From Sceloporus undulatus (lineage: Eukaryota; Chordata; Lepidosauria; Squamata; Phrynosomatidae), in NCBI RefSeq assembly GCF_019175285.1, contig NC_056523.1, positions 126,397,306 through 126,461,305 of the forward strand: DNA of 64,000 nucleotides, written 5' to 3'. Positions within the stretch are counted from its first letter, which is position 1. The number at the start of each line of letters is the position of its first letter. The position numbers and the translations under genes were made by a program. Below, piece after piece: positions 1 through 13,500 of the stretch. The notes under the pieces were generated by a model. That model made no database searches, had not been told where the DNA came from, and was given only the letters and a program-made list of their open reading frames with translations.

Positions 1-420
1 GGAAGAAATGTACTACAGCCAAAAAAATCTAGGCTAAAATCAGTTTCCCAGAGGGCCTTTTCTACTACTGCTCCTAAACTATGGAACGACCTGCCAGAGG
101 AGATCCGTCACATTTCCACTCTGACAGCTTTTAAGAAAGCACTTAAGACGGATCTCTTCCAGCAGGCCTTTCCAACTTAGTCACCCTCCCCAGATATAGA
201 GATATATTTGTCCCCTCATCTACCTATTCTTCACCGCATATCTTTCTGCCAATTTTTAAAAATGTTTTAATGTTTTTATACTGTTACTGTTTAATTCTGT
301 TTTAGTACTGGGAATGGGGGGGATAGGTCTAGGGTTTGATTTTTTTTTTACTCTATTGTAATTTGATGTATTTTATTGTTGTAACCCGCCTGGATTCTTC
401 GTGATTTGGCGGGCTAGAAA

Positions 421-460
<40 letters not shown>
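1..460 (+). mobile_element. LINE L2 3' end with (ATT)n tail
   Basis: The first 180 bases read as the last codons of an L2 reverse transcriptase ORF (WNDLPEEIRH, then LTAFKKALKTDLFQQAF and a stop). After that come a 3' UTR and a tail of (ATT)n at 422-459. Similar L2 ends occur at 46.5 kb. The copy continues before position 1 and lies antisense to AKAP8, in intron 4. Confidence 0.8.
422..459 (+). repeat. (ATT)n microsatellite, tail of the L2 copy
   Basis: About twelve uninterrupted ATT units end the L2 copy. L2-type LINEs usually end in short tandem repeats, so this is probably the element's own tail. Confidence 0.9.
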
Positions 461-461
461 A

Positions 462-2833
462 AGGTACCTAATGAAATGGAAGGATTTAAAATTGTCATTA
501 AACGGGAAAATTGCATCCATAAAAATGAATGTACTCCCGAAATTTCTATATTTATTTCAAACGATCCCCATAATCTATATTGAGAAAGTCTTCAATGACT
601 GGCAAAAAGAAATCTCGAGATATATCTGGGCAGGAAGGAAACCAACAATTAAAATAACAACATTACAGGATATCAAAGAAAGGGGAGGATTTGGATTATC
701 AAATTTAAAATTATATTACAGAGCAGCATGTTTAGTTTGGATTCAAGACTGGATGAATTTGGAAAATACAAATTTATTAAATTTGGAAGGGGAAGGGTTA
801 AGATTCGGATGGCACATTTATTTACGGTTTGAAAAAGAAAAATTAAATGGAGATTTTAACAATCATTTTATTAGGAAACCCTGATTAAAAGTATGGAAGA
901 TGTATAAGGAAAGATGTTCACCAAAAACACTGATCTGGATCTTTCCACATGAGGCTATGTATAGCAAAGAAAATTTTATGGAGAATAGATGGAAATTTGG
1001 CGATTTAATTAAATATCAGAATGATCAAATTCAAATTCTAACGCAAGAAGAATTGGAAGAAAAAGGATTTAAGGGCCATTGGTTATTATTTTAGACAATT
1101 AAGGGAAAAATTAAAAATAGAAATAAAAAAAAATGGGATAGAAAGAAATGTAACAGAATTAGAAAAAATCTTAGTTAATGAAAAATATACTGTCAAGGAA
1201 AAAGCCACATGGGTTATACAGTAAGAGAAATAAAACTTGTATGTGAGAGTCAGAGTGACTCAGCAGAAGCCAATTGAGAACCACACAGGTGTGAATAGTA
1301 ATACAATTAACAAGTACTGAGTGCCAAGGACAAGAAATGCATAGTGAATAATTGGACACACCTGACAATTGTTAAGTGGTCAACGCTGAGATGATGAAAT
1401 CATTAATTGTGGGATGAACAAGGAGAACCAATGGGAATAATGTACACGCCTACTGGGTGGAAACAGACCACAGTAGGTGGTACCATGATTTGGCTATAAT
1501 AATGACTATAGATCCCAGTGCATTGTGTGGATAGTAGAGTGGGTAGTAGTAGTGGATTGCAGAGTGAGGAGTTGAGTATTGTTTGGAGCTGTGTATATAG
1601 TAGAATAAAGTAGATCTTTTATATAAGACTACTGAGTTGTCTGGTGTCTTGGGTGAAGCTACAAGAACCAGCAGGACCCTGGTGAAGAAGGGTGAAGACT
1701 TCTGTGGAAGCAAGAGTGAGAAGGCTTGGAGAGTTTGTCGGGGTCTTCAGCCTGTTCTCTGCAACTCTTGCAAAGATATAACAACTGGCCAAAACTGGTC
1801 AGCGTGGTGCACAACCAGGTGGTGAGTTCCAGGCCAGGTGAAGAGCCACAACTCCCATCATCCCTGACATATACAAAATATTATTAAAATGGGAAACAGA
1901 GGAAGAATTCATTAAGGAGACCATGATTCAATGGGCAAAAAATATCGGCCATAATATAGATATAGACAAAATGGGAAAAGGTCTGGAAAAGCGCAAGTAA
2001 AATTTCATTGGCGCAAAATATAAGAGAAAATATTTTAAAATTGCATCATAGATGGCATTTATTGCCGGCAAAATTATCAAAAATGTATTTAAAAAATGAG
2101 CCCAAATTGTTGGAAATGCCAGAATGAAATTGGATACTTTTATCATCAATGGTGGACCTGTAAAAAAGCTAAACATTTCTGGAAAATACATGCAGATTGA
2201 AAAAATTTTGAATGTGAAAATAAAAATGACCCCAGAATTATATTTACTAACTATGATAAGAGAATGATATAAATATGAACAAATCAAAAGATTGTTATTT
2301 TACATGATAATAGCTGCAAGGTTAGAATATGCTAGAATGTGCAAAAATCCTTCTATTCCAACACTGCAAGACTGGCTAATTAATTATTGGAATTGGCTAA
2401 TTTAGAAAAACTGACATGTCTTATGAGGATGAATAATAAGGATATCTTTGTACAAAGCTGGGAACAGATGATAACATATATAAGCAAGAAATATGGTGAA
2501 AAATGTGTTGGGGATTTAAAGACTGAATATGTTTTAAATAATTTAAAGTAGTTACTGAATCTATAAGAAGATTTTACTATAAGTATAGGTAGTTAAGTGT
2601 TAGGATTATGAGACTTAAGTGAAGATGTTTGAATTTATGTAACTAACTGTTAACGGTGACGTTATTTATGAAGCATGAAGATATACCAGAATTGTGGTGG
2701 AGAAAGGAAGTTCCTTTTAATTTTTTTTCTTTTCTTTCCCTCTTTTTTCCTCCTTTCTCTTTTTGTTTTCTTTTTTCTACTTATTTTGTACTTCTGTATT
2801 TCTATTAATAAAATGTAATTAAAAAATAAAAAA
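462..2833 (+). mobile_element. LINE L1, 5'-truncated copy (ORF2 C-terminal part, 3' UTR, A-rich end)
   Basis: The reading around 471-884 (MKWKDLKLSLNGKIASIKMN, then YIWAGRKP and later GGFGLSNLKLYYRAA) is typical of the L1 ORF2 region after the reverse transcriptase. Coding similarity continues in several broken frames until about 2560. A pyrimidine-rich 3' UTR follows, and the copy ends in AATAAAATGTAATTAAAAAA near 2805-2833. It lies antisense to AKAP8 in intron 4. A solo LTR sits inside it (1191-1869). Confidence 0.8.
1191..1869 (+). mobile_element. Solo LTR inserted into the L1 copy
   Basis: A 679-bp segment begins TGTCA and ends TGACA, is flanked by the 5-bp duplication TATAC (1186-1190 and 1870-1874), and interrupts L1 sequence on both sides. 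It contains TATATAG and AATAAA in plus orientation. This is the layout of a solo LTR of a retrovirus-like or Gypsy-like element. No internal region is present, so it is a fossil left by LTR-LTR recombination; its exact age cannot be set without a partner LTR. Confidence 0.8.
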
Positions 2834-3575
2834 GTACATAAACCAGTCCTAAACTGGTGTTCATCATCAGTAATGGACTGGATGAGGGCAAATAAATTGA
2901 AACTTAATCCAGAGAAGACAGAGGTGTTCCCAGTCAGTCAGAAGGCAGATCAGGGAATAGGGATACAGCCTGTGTTAAATGGGGTTACACGCCTCCTGAA
3001 GACACAGGTTTGCAGTTTGGGGGTACTTCTGGATTCAGTGCTGAGCCTGGAAGCCCAAGTATCAGTGGTGACCAGGAGTGCTTTTGCATGTTTAAAACTT
3101 GTGCGCCAACTGCATCCATTCCTTGAAATGCCGGATCTTGCCTTGGTGGTCCATGTCTTAGTTACATCCTGCTTGGATTACTGTAATGTGCTCTATTTGG
3201 GGTTGCCTTTGAAGAGTGTTCAGAAACTGCATCTGGTGTAAAGAGCTGCATCCAGGCTGTTAACTGGTGCAGGTTACAGAGCCTACACAATGCCCTGGCT
3301 TCACTGGCTTACAGTCTGTTTCACGGCACAATTCAAAGTGCTGGTTATGACCTATAAAGCCCTATATGGCTCAGGTCGACGGTATTTGGCAGACAGTATC
3401 TCCATGTATGAACTGGTCTGGGCTCTGAGATCTTCAGGAGAGGCCCTTTTCTCAGTCTTACCACCATCAGAAGTACAGTTGGTGGGGACGCAAGAGAAGG
3501 CCTTCTCAGTGGCAGCCCCTGGACTGTGGAACTCCCTGCCCAGGGAGGCAAGAATGGCCCTAAAGTAGTGCTACT
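2834..3575 (+). mobile_element. LINE L2-type fragment (end of reverse transcriptase ORF)
   Basis: The plus frame encodes MDWMRANKLKLNPEKTEVF, LGVLLDSVLSLEAQVSV, LVTSCLDYCNVLYLGLP and HWLTVCFTAQFKVLVMTYKAL. This is the RT C-terminal signature of L2-like LINEs (WM..NKLKLNPEKTE, DYCN, HWLPV). A stop and a frame change near 3240-3290 show it is a relic. It starts right after the L1 tail. Confidence 0.8.
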
Positions 3576-4056
3576 CAAAGTGTTGTTCCCAGGACCAGTG
3601 CCACTACCTGAGCCATTTGCTGTTAGTATCTAGCATTTCCAGAAAAAAGAAGAAATAATTGTACCCAATGCACACAAATTTAGTGCTATTCCTTGATAAA
3701 TTGGGGGGGGGGGGGTTTGCTGGTCCCACACATCAGAGAACTTGAGAAGTACTGTCATAAGGATCCTGACCATAATGTTATCTTCCACAAAAGCCTGTAA
3801 CACCATCTCTTCAGGGGAAGGTAATGAACCAAACAATATCCATGCTTCCTCCTCTTCCAAGTAAGCACTTTTCTCACACATTTATTCTCAACCCCAAATG
3901 ACAGAAAAAATTTCTCCTATCGTTTCCTGCCAATCATAAGATAAATATAAGCACCTTTCTGTTAACAGCTAAAGCAATCTGTTTCACACACACACACAGA
4001 CACACACGAAATAGGTATAAATGTAACAGATCTTAATGTTATCATGTTAAACTTAC
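3576..4056. other. AKAP8 intron 4, unassigned
   Basis: No gene or clear element here. There is a run of G at about 3703-3714 and a short (CA)n near 3987-4005. The stretch leads into the exon 4 donor. Confidence 0.5.
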
Positions 4057-4579
4057 TCTGCCATATGATCTGCTGAAGCCATAGGATATGTTCCTGGGAA
4101 ACCTTCCTACTCCCATTCCTGGTGTTCCCATCATGCCATAATCATAATCCCCATAGTTGCCAAATTCCCCATAGTCACCACAGTCTCCATAATCACCATA
4201 ATCTCTATATTCAGGAATGAAGTCTTGAGAAAAGAGCGATGGAGGTCTGTTAGATCCAGATCCTCCCATATTCCTTCCGCCCATGTAATTAATCTCATTC
4301 CATCGTGTAGAGAGTCGTTCTGTACTTGATGGCATGAAGCGGTCACGACTGAAAGTGTTGGGACGTCCTCGGTTCTGTGCCCTGCCTCTAGCAAAGCTAT
4401 AGTTGTTTGCTCTGTTCTGTGCCTGTTCTTGTGGGTTACCAGCAGCATCGTAGTGACATCCAAAAGAATCATTCCGATCTGATCCAACTTCATTATAGTC
4501 ATAGTTGATTCTGTACAAATCACGGTCAGGCACCGAGGCTCTAGAGTCATAGGACTCAAAAGACTCAAATCTGAAAGAG
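4057..4579 (-). CDS. AKAP8: AKAP8 exon 4 (large YG/R-rich exon)
   Basis: The acceptor AATACAG has its AG at 4581-4580, and the donor GTAAGT starts at 4056. The 523-nt exon opens with SFRFESFESYDSRA, a motif shared by AKAP8, AKAP8L and ZNF326. It continues through RDLYRINYDYNEVGSDRNDS, a region with RGR-type repeats, WNEINYMGGR and PPSLFSQDFIPEY. It ends in repeated YGDYGD-type units before SRSYGR. In human AKAP8 this region includes the nuclear-matrix targeting part. The YGDYGDCGDYGEFGNYGDYD run has no close match in the human sequence as I recall it, so it may be a lineage-specific expansion. The exon ends in phase 0. Confidence 0.95.
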
Positions 4580-7500
4580 CTGTATTATAAGTGAAAAATC
4601 CAGTCAGAAATTATAGACAGTTTAGTTGGGAGAACTGACAGAGCTATGAATTCCAATGTTTGAAGTTTATTTATTTACTTTCTATAAAAGAGCTATAATT
4701 TATCATTATAATTTAATTTTAATGTACTTTTTAAATATGTTATTAATTGTACTGTTTTTAATGCTGTGAAGCCACTTTGAGTCCCATTCCTGGGAAAAGA
4801 GTGGGATATAAATAAATAAATAAATAATTTAGTGATGTAGTATATGTTTTGCATGCAAAAGTTCCCAGTCTTTGGCATTTTCAAATACAGGATCTCAGGA
4901 AGCAAGGATGGGAACAACCTGTGCTTGTCAGCTTAGAGAGCTACTGCCAATCAGAACAGACAATATTGGCTTAAAGGACAACATTGGCCACACCCTGTAT
5001 CAAACATATTTCTATGTATCAAACACCTTTCCATGTTTAATAGATTGGAAATTAGTAAATTAGAAGGAAAATCTTTTAGAAATGTTAGGAAAGCTTCCTT
5101 CTTGTCAGCTGAAAAGGGTACTCTTAAAAGATTTGAAAGTCATATAACATTTTTTCTTAGGAGGGTTCATACTGTGCAAAATAAAGATAGGAAATGATTG
5201 GTTCAGCTAAAAGGCTGTATTGGTCATTAGATAAGGAAAAATGCAATATGTAATCTGTTTGAAATCTCATTGATAACTGTTGTCTCAAACAAGATTAAAC
5301 CACAGATTCTCCCTATGATAACTCATCTTCTTTTGCATGAAAAACATGTCATCAGAAACTAACACACAGTGCACCCTTCCCTTACACGGGGATTCGTTCC
5401 GGACTCCCCCCCCCCCCCAATGTAAGGGAAAATACATGTATGGTCAAGCCCCATCAGAGGTAATGGGGTTCGTGCCCGCAGCGCGCCCCATTACTCTTCC
5501 TGGAGCACCAAGGCTTCTTCCGGCGCAGGCTTCCAACATATGCTGGAAGCTGCGTAAGCCACACCCGTGTATAATGCGGATACAGTGTATATATGTGAAC
5601 CATATGGACTGTATTTTGAGCCACTACATACTTAAAGTATGTAAATAAATAAAGAATTAATACAATCCTAAAAGTTCTTGTACTTTAAGAATTTAAGTTA
5701 TCAGAAAAACAAACATGGATATTTTCTTTTTTAGAGATAAAGAAAAACTTACCTTCCCTGATCTTCCAAGCCTTCTCCAGCACTGCCACTGCCTTCCTTT
5801 GACAGCATATCCAGACGCTGGTTTATTTTTGCTATAATGGAGTCGTTGTTTTCTGTGCCCACTATCCCAGTATTGTAATTTACAACTGGCATACCAGTGC
5901 TCATGTCGGTACTCATTGTCATATTATTAGCTTTAGAAGCATCCCATGTAGTTGTGGCAACAGCACCAGCATCATAGTTGTACGTGGCAGCAGTAGCAGA
6001 ATTGTTGGCTTGGGCACTGTAATAATCATAGCCTTCATATCCTGGCAAAAAAAGAAAGGCAAGATGGATACAGTGAACAAACCTGAAAGATGAAGTGGAT
6101 TTCTCAAACCTTCATCTAATTCTATGTAAACTACAACCAAATTAAATTTAAACAGTTGCCAGACACAAATATTTATTAGATTACCAGCATCCACTGACAT
6201 AACACAGTAAATAGGTATTGCTTTAATGATGTGCCCAACAATACAAGTGGTGGAGAGTTTAAGTTGTTTCATTATTATTGTTTCAGTTTTCCTATATAAA
6301 AGTACATTTAACCCATCCTGAGCTCCCTGAAAAGAGGGAAGACTAAAATTATAAATAACATCTACACCACACATTATACTGTATATTACAAATGAAGCCA
6401 TTATCCAGAGGAAGAGAAGGGCAGGCCAGCTCCATCAGGCCTTGCCTGAAAAGAAGGCCCTCCTTCCATCATTCCATCCATCATTCAAAGGGAGAGAAGG
6501 GCAGGCCAGCTCCATCGGGCCTAATCCGAGTAAGAAGGGCCCTCCCTCCTGTCCATATGTCATGGTCAGGCCTCCAAAGGAGAGAAGATCTGCTGGACTT
6601 TCCCCCTTCCCCACTGCCATTCCCTTCTCCTTTTGTGTCTTGTCTCTTTAGATTGTAAGCCTGAAAGCAGGTAAATGTCTAATTAACAATTTGTAAGCCG
6701 CTCTGATAGCCTTTTGGCTGAAGAGTGGGGTATAAATAGTAATTATTATTATTATTTAAATGTTTCTACCTATCTCTGATTAACACATCTTACCCACGGC
6801 TATGGGTGAGTGCACTGTTTGTGATTGGTGGAGGCATTTCTCCTTCTGTGAGGGAAGTTATTCAACAGTCAGGGTAGTGTTACCGTATGTGCAAGAGAAC
6901 CCGATGAACTACCTCTCTCTACATCTCATCTGCCCTCTCAGTTCAGCCTTTCTCATCCCTGTGACCTTTGCTCCTGCTACCATATTTTCCTCTACCAGCC
7001 ATGTAATTTTCCACCAACTGTTCCTCAAGGGTTGTTTTATCTGTCCCCTTCTCCAGCTGAGTTACGGCTACATTAAGATCTTGGGTTTCTCCACTGATTT
7101 CTATGGAGACATCTCACTTCTATTCCTGAGAACATGTAAAAGCAGATGTTCAGTTTCACCCAAGAAATTATTTATCCATATCATGGTGGCATTCTCTATC
7201 ATTTTTATATCTCTGTGCTTTTCTCTCTTTTACTGTGTTCTCTCTCCTCTTTTCTCTACCTCCTGGATGAAGAGGAAATAGAAAGGCAGGAATTTAGCAA
7301 AAGAGAACAAAGGAAGAGACATATAAACCATCCACTCTCCCATTTACCAGTTCTGAACTTCTTGCCTTCTTTCGCTTACCCACTCCTGCCCACCTGCCAA
7401 CAGACCAGCAGTACTTCAAAGCATTCCAGGCTTCCACAACAACATCTACTCTTACTCAACTACTTCCATTTCACTCTCCTATGGTTTTCTTCAACTGACT

Positions 7501-10500
7501 ATGTTCTGTGGCTACTGAGCATGCAAAGTCCTTATTAGGCCTTTGGTGGGAGTGCTCCCCTTACCTTTGATTTTTAAAAAAAGTGTTTCCACAACCTCTG
7601 AATTCCACCAATGAAGCTGATACTTCCTCTATTGCTCAGTGACTTAACTTGTCCACAGACCTGTAAACATACTGGGATAATAATGAAGCTGCCTTATACT
7701 GAGCCAGACCTTGCATCCATCGCATCCCTGATATTCCCATGCGGTTGCCCCCCTTAAGTATTAAACTGGCTAACCATACTTTGCTTCTCAATTCAGATAC
7801 AATTGGTTCTGTTCAAGATGGCAGAGGGACCAATGCCTCTGTCAATTAATCTTTCATTTACAAAAATACTGGGGAAATATTCAACAGAGTATTGCAGAAT
7901 AAAAGCAAGACTTTTTAGGAACAAACACAGTGAAAAGACATACCTTGCCAACTTGTTGGGTTTGCAGCATATGAACCTTAGCAAGACATAAAGAGATAAA
8001 TGTTTAGCACTTCATTACACACATCAGTCAAGGTAATATAACTATATAATATAAAGCTGAAGTTAATCATCTTGATGTTCATAAGGGAAAGACACATACA
8101 TGTTATATAATTTGTATCAGACCAATTATACTGTCTCCAAATTAATTAGAGTTTATATAATTATCATACACATTAATACACAATTAACACAACAGAGCAC
8201 AGGCAACATGTTAAGAAGATTGAACTGCAGTTACCAAGAAATAATTAAAACTTCTTTTAAAAAACCACTATGATTTCTTCAGATTTTTATCTTCTATCTT
8301 TAATTATATATAATATATTTAATATATATATAACCTTACAAGAGGCAAAAGCTACAGATGCTATAGGCAGATATTAAATATGTGTGTGTGTGTGCCTTCA
8401 AGCCGCCTGTCAACTTATGGCAATCTCCACAAATTTCATAGGGTTTATTTAGGCAATCAAGGCTCAGAGGTGGTTTTGTCAATTCCTTTCTCTGAAATAT
8501 AACATATAGCACCTTGGATACATTGGAAGTCTCCAATCCAAGTAATAGTCATAGCCAACTCTGCTTAGTTTCCAAGATCTGATGAAATCTGGTGCCTTTG
8601 GGGTATTTAGGCCCAGATATTAAATACTATTAAATACTAAATTCTAAATCCAACTTTCATCCTTACTGGGTAAGCCCACTGAATCAACTACTCGAAAGTA
8701 AGTCAACACTTAAAAGTCCTATTTTTTGTGGGTTTAGCTGGGACTAGTGACTGCATTTAAGCCAAGAGTCAAAAAGAAAAAATGATCTCAACTATTGTTC
8801 AAAAAGTAAAGTTGAACTGCAGTTCAGCACAATTCTGGGGGCAAAATGTTATTTGTGATTTAGGCTTAATGTTGGCATTTTATTTTGAAAACTATTAAGT
8901 GTTTATTTTTCTTATTTTTGCCTAAGAGAGATCATGACATACCTTGAGTACTGCAGGTATCAGTACCCCAAGAACCATAACCTGTAAGACAAATATTTAA
9001 TGGGTCATTAGCTCAAGTAAACATTCCACTGCTCACTTAGCTTTGACCTTTATATCCCCCCCCCTTTCCCCACCAATACTCCCCTTTTTATCCCCTTTCT
9101 CAATACAAAATAGATGGAATTTTTTTTCCTCAAGTTACAGCTCCGTAACTACATCTGAGTAACAATATCTTAACCACTCAGCACAACGGTAGGGAACAAT
9201 CCTGCCCCATAGGTCACAAGGAAGCCATGTGTAGTTCCAGTCAAAGTTTTGAAGGGTCAGAGAATAAGGCTTTTACAATCTCCAGCAGCAAAGAACCCTC
9301 TGTAACCCCCTCTCCCAAACCTAGTTGTCACATTTATATCGGTAATTTTGGGGATGAGAAGTTCCTTCGCAGAGATGCTAGCTTTACGATGCATTCACCA
9401 TTTGGTGACTCTTCATAAGGCATCTAGTTCAGCATGTCTTATATCGGAATGTCAAGACTACATCTTTACATAATTCTCTTCAAAAAATATCCCATGAGTG
9501 ACTGATCAGCACAATCCTATGTATCACTGGAGGGATACAGATTGGCAGAAAGAGGCATTGAGACATGCCCTTTTCCTGCCTGGATGGAGACCACGCCACC
9601 AAATTTTATTATTTATAGTATTTATTCCTGCCCTCAGCCCTAATGGCTCTCATGTGGCTTACAATATTATTTTTAATCAGACAGTTCCCGCCCTCAGGCT
9701 TACAATCTAAAAGACACGAAACAAAGGAGAAGGAATGGTGAGGGAAAGGGGATGAGGTCCAGTGGTTCTTCTCTCCCTAAGCCTGGACCAAGGCAGATGG
9801 ATTGGAGGGAGGTTCTTCCTTCTTTCAGGCTAGCCCTGGTGGAACTGGACTTCCTGGCGAACTCTCTCGCAGGCCGCAGATGGCATTGTGGAGAGCAGAG
9901 TCGCCTTCCCTCAGGCTAGTCCTGAGGGACTGGACTTGCCTGGCGAACTCCCTCTCAGGCCGGCAGATGGCAGTGTGGAGAGCGGCGTCTCCTATCGTCT
10001 CTGGCTTAGTCCTGATGAGCTGGCCTTGCCGGCGAAACTCCCTCTCAGGCCAGCAGATGGCAGTTGTGCAGGGCGAGTCTCCTTCTCTCAGGCTTAGCCT
10101 GATGGAGCTGGACTTGCCTGGCGCACTCCCTCTCAGCTGGCAGATGGCAGTTGTGGAGGGCGGAGTCTCCTTCCTTCAGTCTTAGTCCTGATGGACTGGA
10201 CTTGCCTGGCCAACCCCCTCTCAGGCCGGCAGATGGCAGTTGTGAGGGCGGGATTCTCCTTCCTTCAGGCTTAGTCGTCATGGAGCTGGACTTGCCTGGC
10301 GAACTCTCTCTCAGGCTGGCAGATGGCAGTTGTGGAGGGCAGCACTCACTTCTTCAGGCTTAGTCCTGATGGAGGCTGGACTGCCTGGGAACTCCCTCTT
10401 CACCGGCAGATGGCAGTTGTGGAGGCGGCAGTCTCCTTCCTCTCAGGCTTAGTCCTGATGGAGCTGGACTGCTGGCGAACTCCCTCTCAGGCCGCAGATG

Positions 10501-13500
10501 GCAGTTGTGAGGGTGGAGTCTCCTTCCTTCAGGCTAGTCCTGATGGAGCTGGACCTGCCTGGCGAACTCCTCTCAGGCCGGCAGATGGCAGTTGTGGAGG
10601 GCGGAGTCTCCTTCCTTCAGGCTTAGTCCGGATGGAACTGGACTTGCCGGGAACTGCCTCTCAGGCCGGCAGATGGCAGTTGTGGAGGGCGGAGTCTCCT
10701 TCCTTCAGGCTTAGTCCTGATGGAGCTGGACTTGATGGCAAAATCCCTCTCAGGCCGGCAGATGGCAGTTGTGCAGGGCGGAGTCGCCTTCCTTCAGGCT
10801 TAGCCTGATGGAGCTGGACTTGCCTGGCCAACTCCCGCTCTCAGGCCGGCAGATGGCAGTTGTGGAGGGCGGCGTTCCTTCCGCAGGCTTAGTCCTGATG
10901 GACTGACTTGCCTGGCCAACTCCCTTCAGGCCGAGCAGATGGCATTTGTGGAGGGCGGTGTCTCCTTCCTTCAGGCTTAGTCCTGATGGAGCTGGACTTG
11001 CCTGGCGAACTCTCTCCAGGACGGCAGATGCAGTTGTGGAGGGCAGCATCTCCTTCCTCTCTCAGCTTAGTCCTGATGAGCGGGACTGCCTGGCAAACTC
11101 CCTCTCAGGCCGGCAGATGGCAGTTGTGCAGGGCGGAGTCCCTTCCTTCAGGCTTAGTCACTATGGAGCTGGACTTGCCTGGCCACTCCCTCTCAGGCCC
11201 AGATGGGCAGTTGTGGAGGGCGGAGTCTCCTTCCTTCAGGCTTATTCCTGATGGAGCTGGACTTGCCTGGCGAACTCCCTCTCAGGCCGGCAGATGGCAT
11301 TGGGGGAGAGCGGAGTCCCTTCCTCGCAGCGTAGTCCGGATGGAACTGGACTTGCCTGGCCAACTCCCTCTCAGGGGCCGCAGATGGCAGTTGTGAGGGC
11401 GGCGTCTCTTCTTCAGGCTAGTCCTGATGGAGCTGGACTTGCCTGGCCAACTCCCTCTCAGGCCGGCAGATGGCAGTTGTGGAGGGCGGTTACTCCTTCC
11501 TCAGGCTATTCCTGATGGAGCTGGACTTGCCTGGCGAACTCTCCGCTCAGGACGGCAGATGGGGCATTGTGGAGGCAGCATCTCCTCCTCAGGCTTAGTC
11601 CTGATGGAGCTGGACTTCCTGCGAACTCCCTCTCAGCCCGGCAGATGGCAGTTGTGGAGGGCGGAGTCCCGCCCTTCAGGCTTATCCTGATGGGGCTGGA
11701 CTTGCCTGGCGAACTGCCTCTCAGGCCGGCAGATGGCAGTTGTGGAGGGCGGAGTCGCCTCCTTCAGGCTTAGTCCTGATGGAGCTGGACTTGCCGGGCA
11801 AACTCTCTCTCAGGCCGGCACATGGCAGTGTGGAGGGCGGAGTCTCCTTCCTTCAGACTTAGTCCGGATGGAGCTGGACTTGCCTGCAAACCTCTCTCAG
11901 GCCGGCACTGGCAGTTTGGGGATGGCGGTGTCTCCTTCCTCAGGCTAGTCCTGATGAGCGGACTTGCCTGGCCCAACTCCCTCTCAGGCCGGCAGATGGC
12001 AGTTGTTGGAGGGCGGGGTCCCTTTCCTTCAGGTAGTCTGATGGAACTGGACGGCCTGGCCCAACCTCCCTCTCAGGCCGCAGATGCAGTTGTGGAGGGC
12101 AGCGTCTCTTCCTTCAGGCTTAGTCCTGATGAAGCTGGACTTCCCTGGCCAACTCCCTCAGGCCGGCAGATGGCAGTTTGTGGAGGGCGGAGTCTCCTTC
12201 CTTCAGGCTTAGTCCAAATGGAGCTGGACTGCCTGGCCAACTCCCTCTCAGGCCAGCAGATGGCAGTTGTGGAGGGCGGAGTCTCCTTCCTCAGTCTTAG
12301 TCTGATGGAGCTGGACTTGCCTGGCCACTCCCTCTAGGCCGGCAGATGGCATTGTGGAGGGCGGAGTCTCCTTCCTTCAGGCTTAGTCTGAGGGACCTGG
12401 ACTTGCCTGGCGAACTCCCTCTCAGGCGGGCAGATGGCAGTTTGTGAGGGCGAGTCTCCTCCTCAGGCTTAGTCCTGATGGAGCTGGACTTGCCTGCCAA
12501 CTCCCCTCAGGCCGGCAGATGGCAGTTGTGGAGGGCGGAGTCTCCTTCCTCTCAGGCTTAGTCCTGATTGAGCTGACTTGCCTGGCCAACTCCCTCTCAG
12601 GCCGGCAGATGGCAGTTGTGGAGGGCGGAGGCCCTTCCTCCTCGGCTTAGTCCTGAGGGAGCTGGACTTGCCGTGGCGAACTCCCTCAGGCCGGCAGATG
12701 GCAGTTGTGGAGGGCGGAGTCTCCTTCCTTCAGGCTTAGTCCGATGCTGGACTTTCCTGGCGAACTCCTCTCAGGCCGGCAGATGGCAGTTTTGGGAGCG
12801 GAGTCTCCTTCCTGCAGGCTTATCCTATGGAGCTGGGACTTGCCTGGCGAACTCCCTCTCAGGCCGCAGATGGCAGTTGTGGAGGGCGGAGTCTCCTTCC
12901 TTCAGGTTAGTCCTGATGGAACTGGACTTGCCTGGGCGAACTCCCTCCGGTCGGCAGATGGCAGTTTGGAGAGCGAGTCTCCTTCCTTCAGGCTTAGTCC
13001 CTGATGGAGCTGGGCTTGCCTGGCGAACTCCCTCTCAGGCCGGCAGATGGCAGTTTGTGGAGGGCGGAGTCTCCTTCCTTCAGGCTTAGTCCTGATGGAG
13101 CTGGACTTGCCTGGCGAACTCCCTCTCAGGCCGGCAGATGCAGTTGTGCAGGCGGAGCTCCTTCCTCGCTTAGTCCTGATGAGCTGGACTTGCCTGGCGA
13201 CTCCCTCTCAGGCCGGCAGATGGCAGTTGTGGAGAGCGGAGTCTCCTTCCTTCAGGCTTAGTCCTGATGGAACTGGACTTGCCTGGCCAACTCCTCTCGC
13301 CGGCAGATGGCATTTGTGGAGGGCGAGTCTCCTTCCTTCAGGCTTAGTCCTGATGGAGCTGACTTGCCTGGCGAACTCCCTCTCAGGCCGCAGATGGCAG
13401 TTTGCAGGGCGGAGTCTCCTTCCTTCAGCTTGTCCTGATGGAGCTGACTTTGCCTGGCGAACTCCCTCAGGCCGGCAGATGGCAGTTGTGAGAGCGAGTC

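Noticed and set aside
4131-4568. A second minus-strand open frame over AKAP8 exon 4
   Set aside because: It is a shifted frame of the real exon; only the frame giving RDLYRINYDYNEV fits AKAP8 and the exon phases.
8383-8612. A functional 5S rRNA gene
   Set aside because: Only part of the 5S sequence is present, with many changes, fused to a SINE body and tail.
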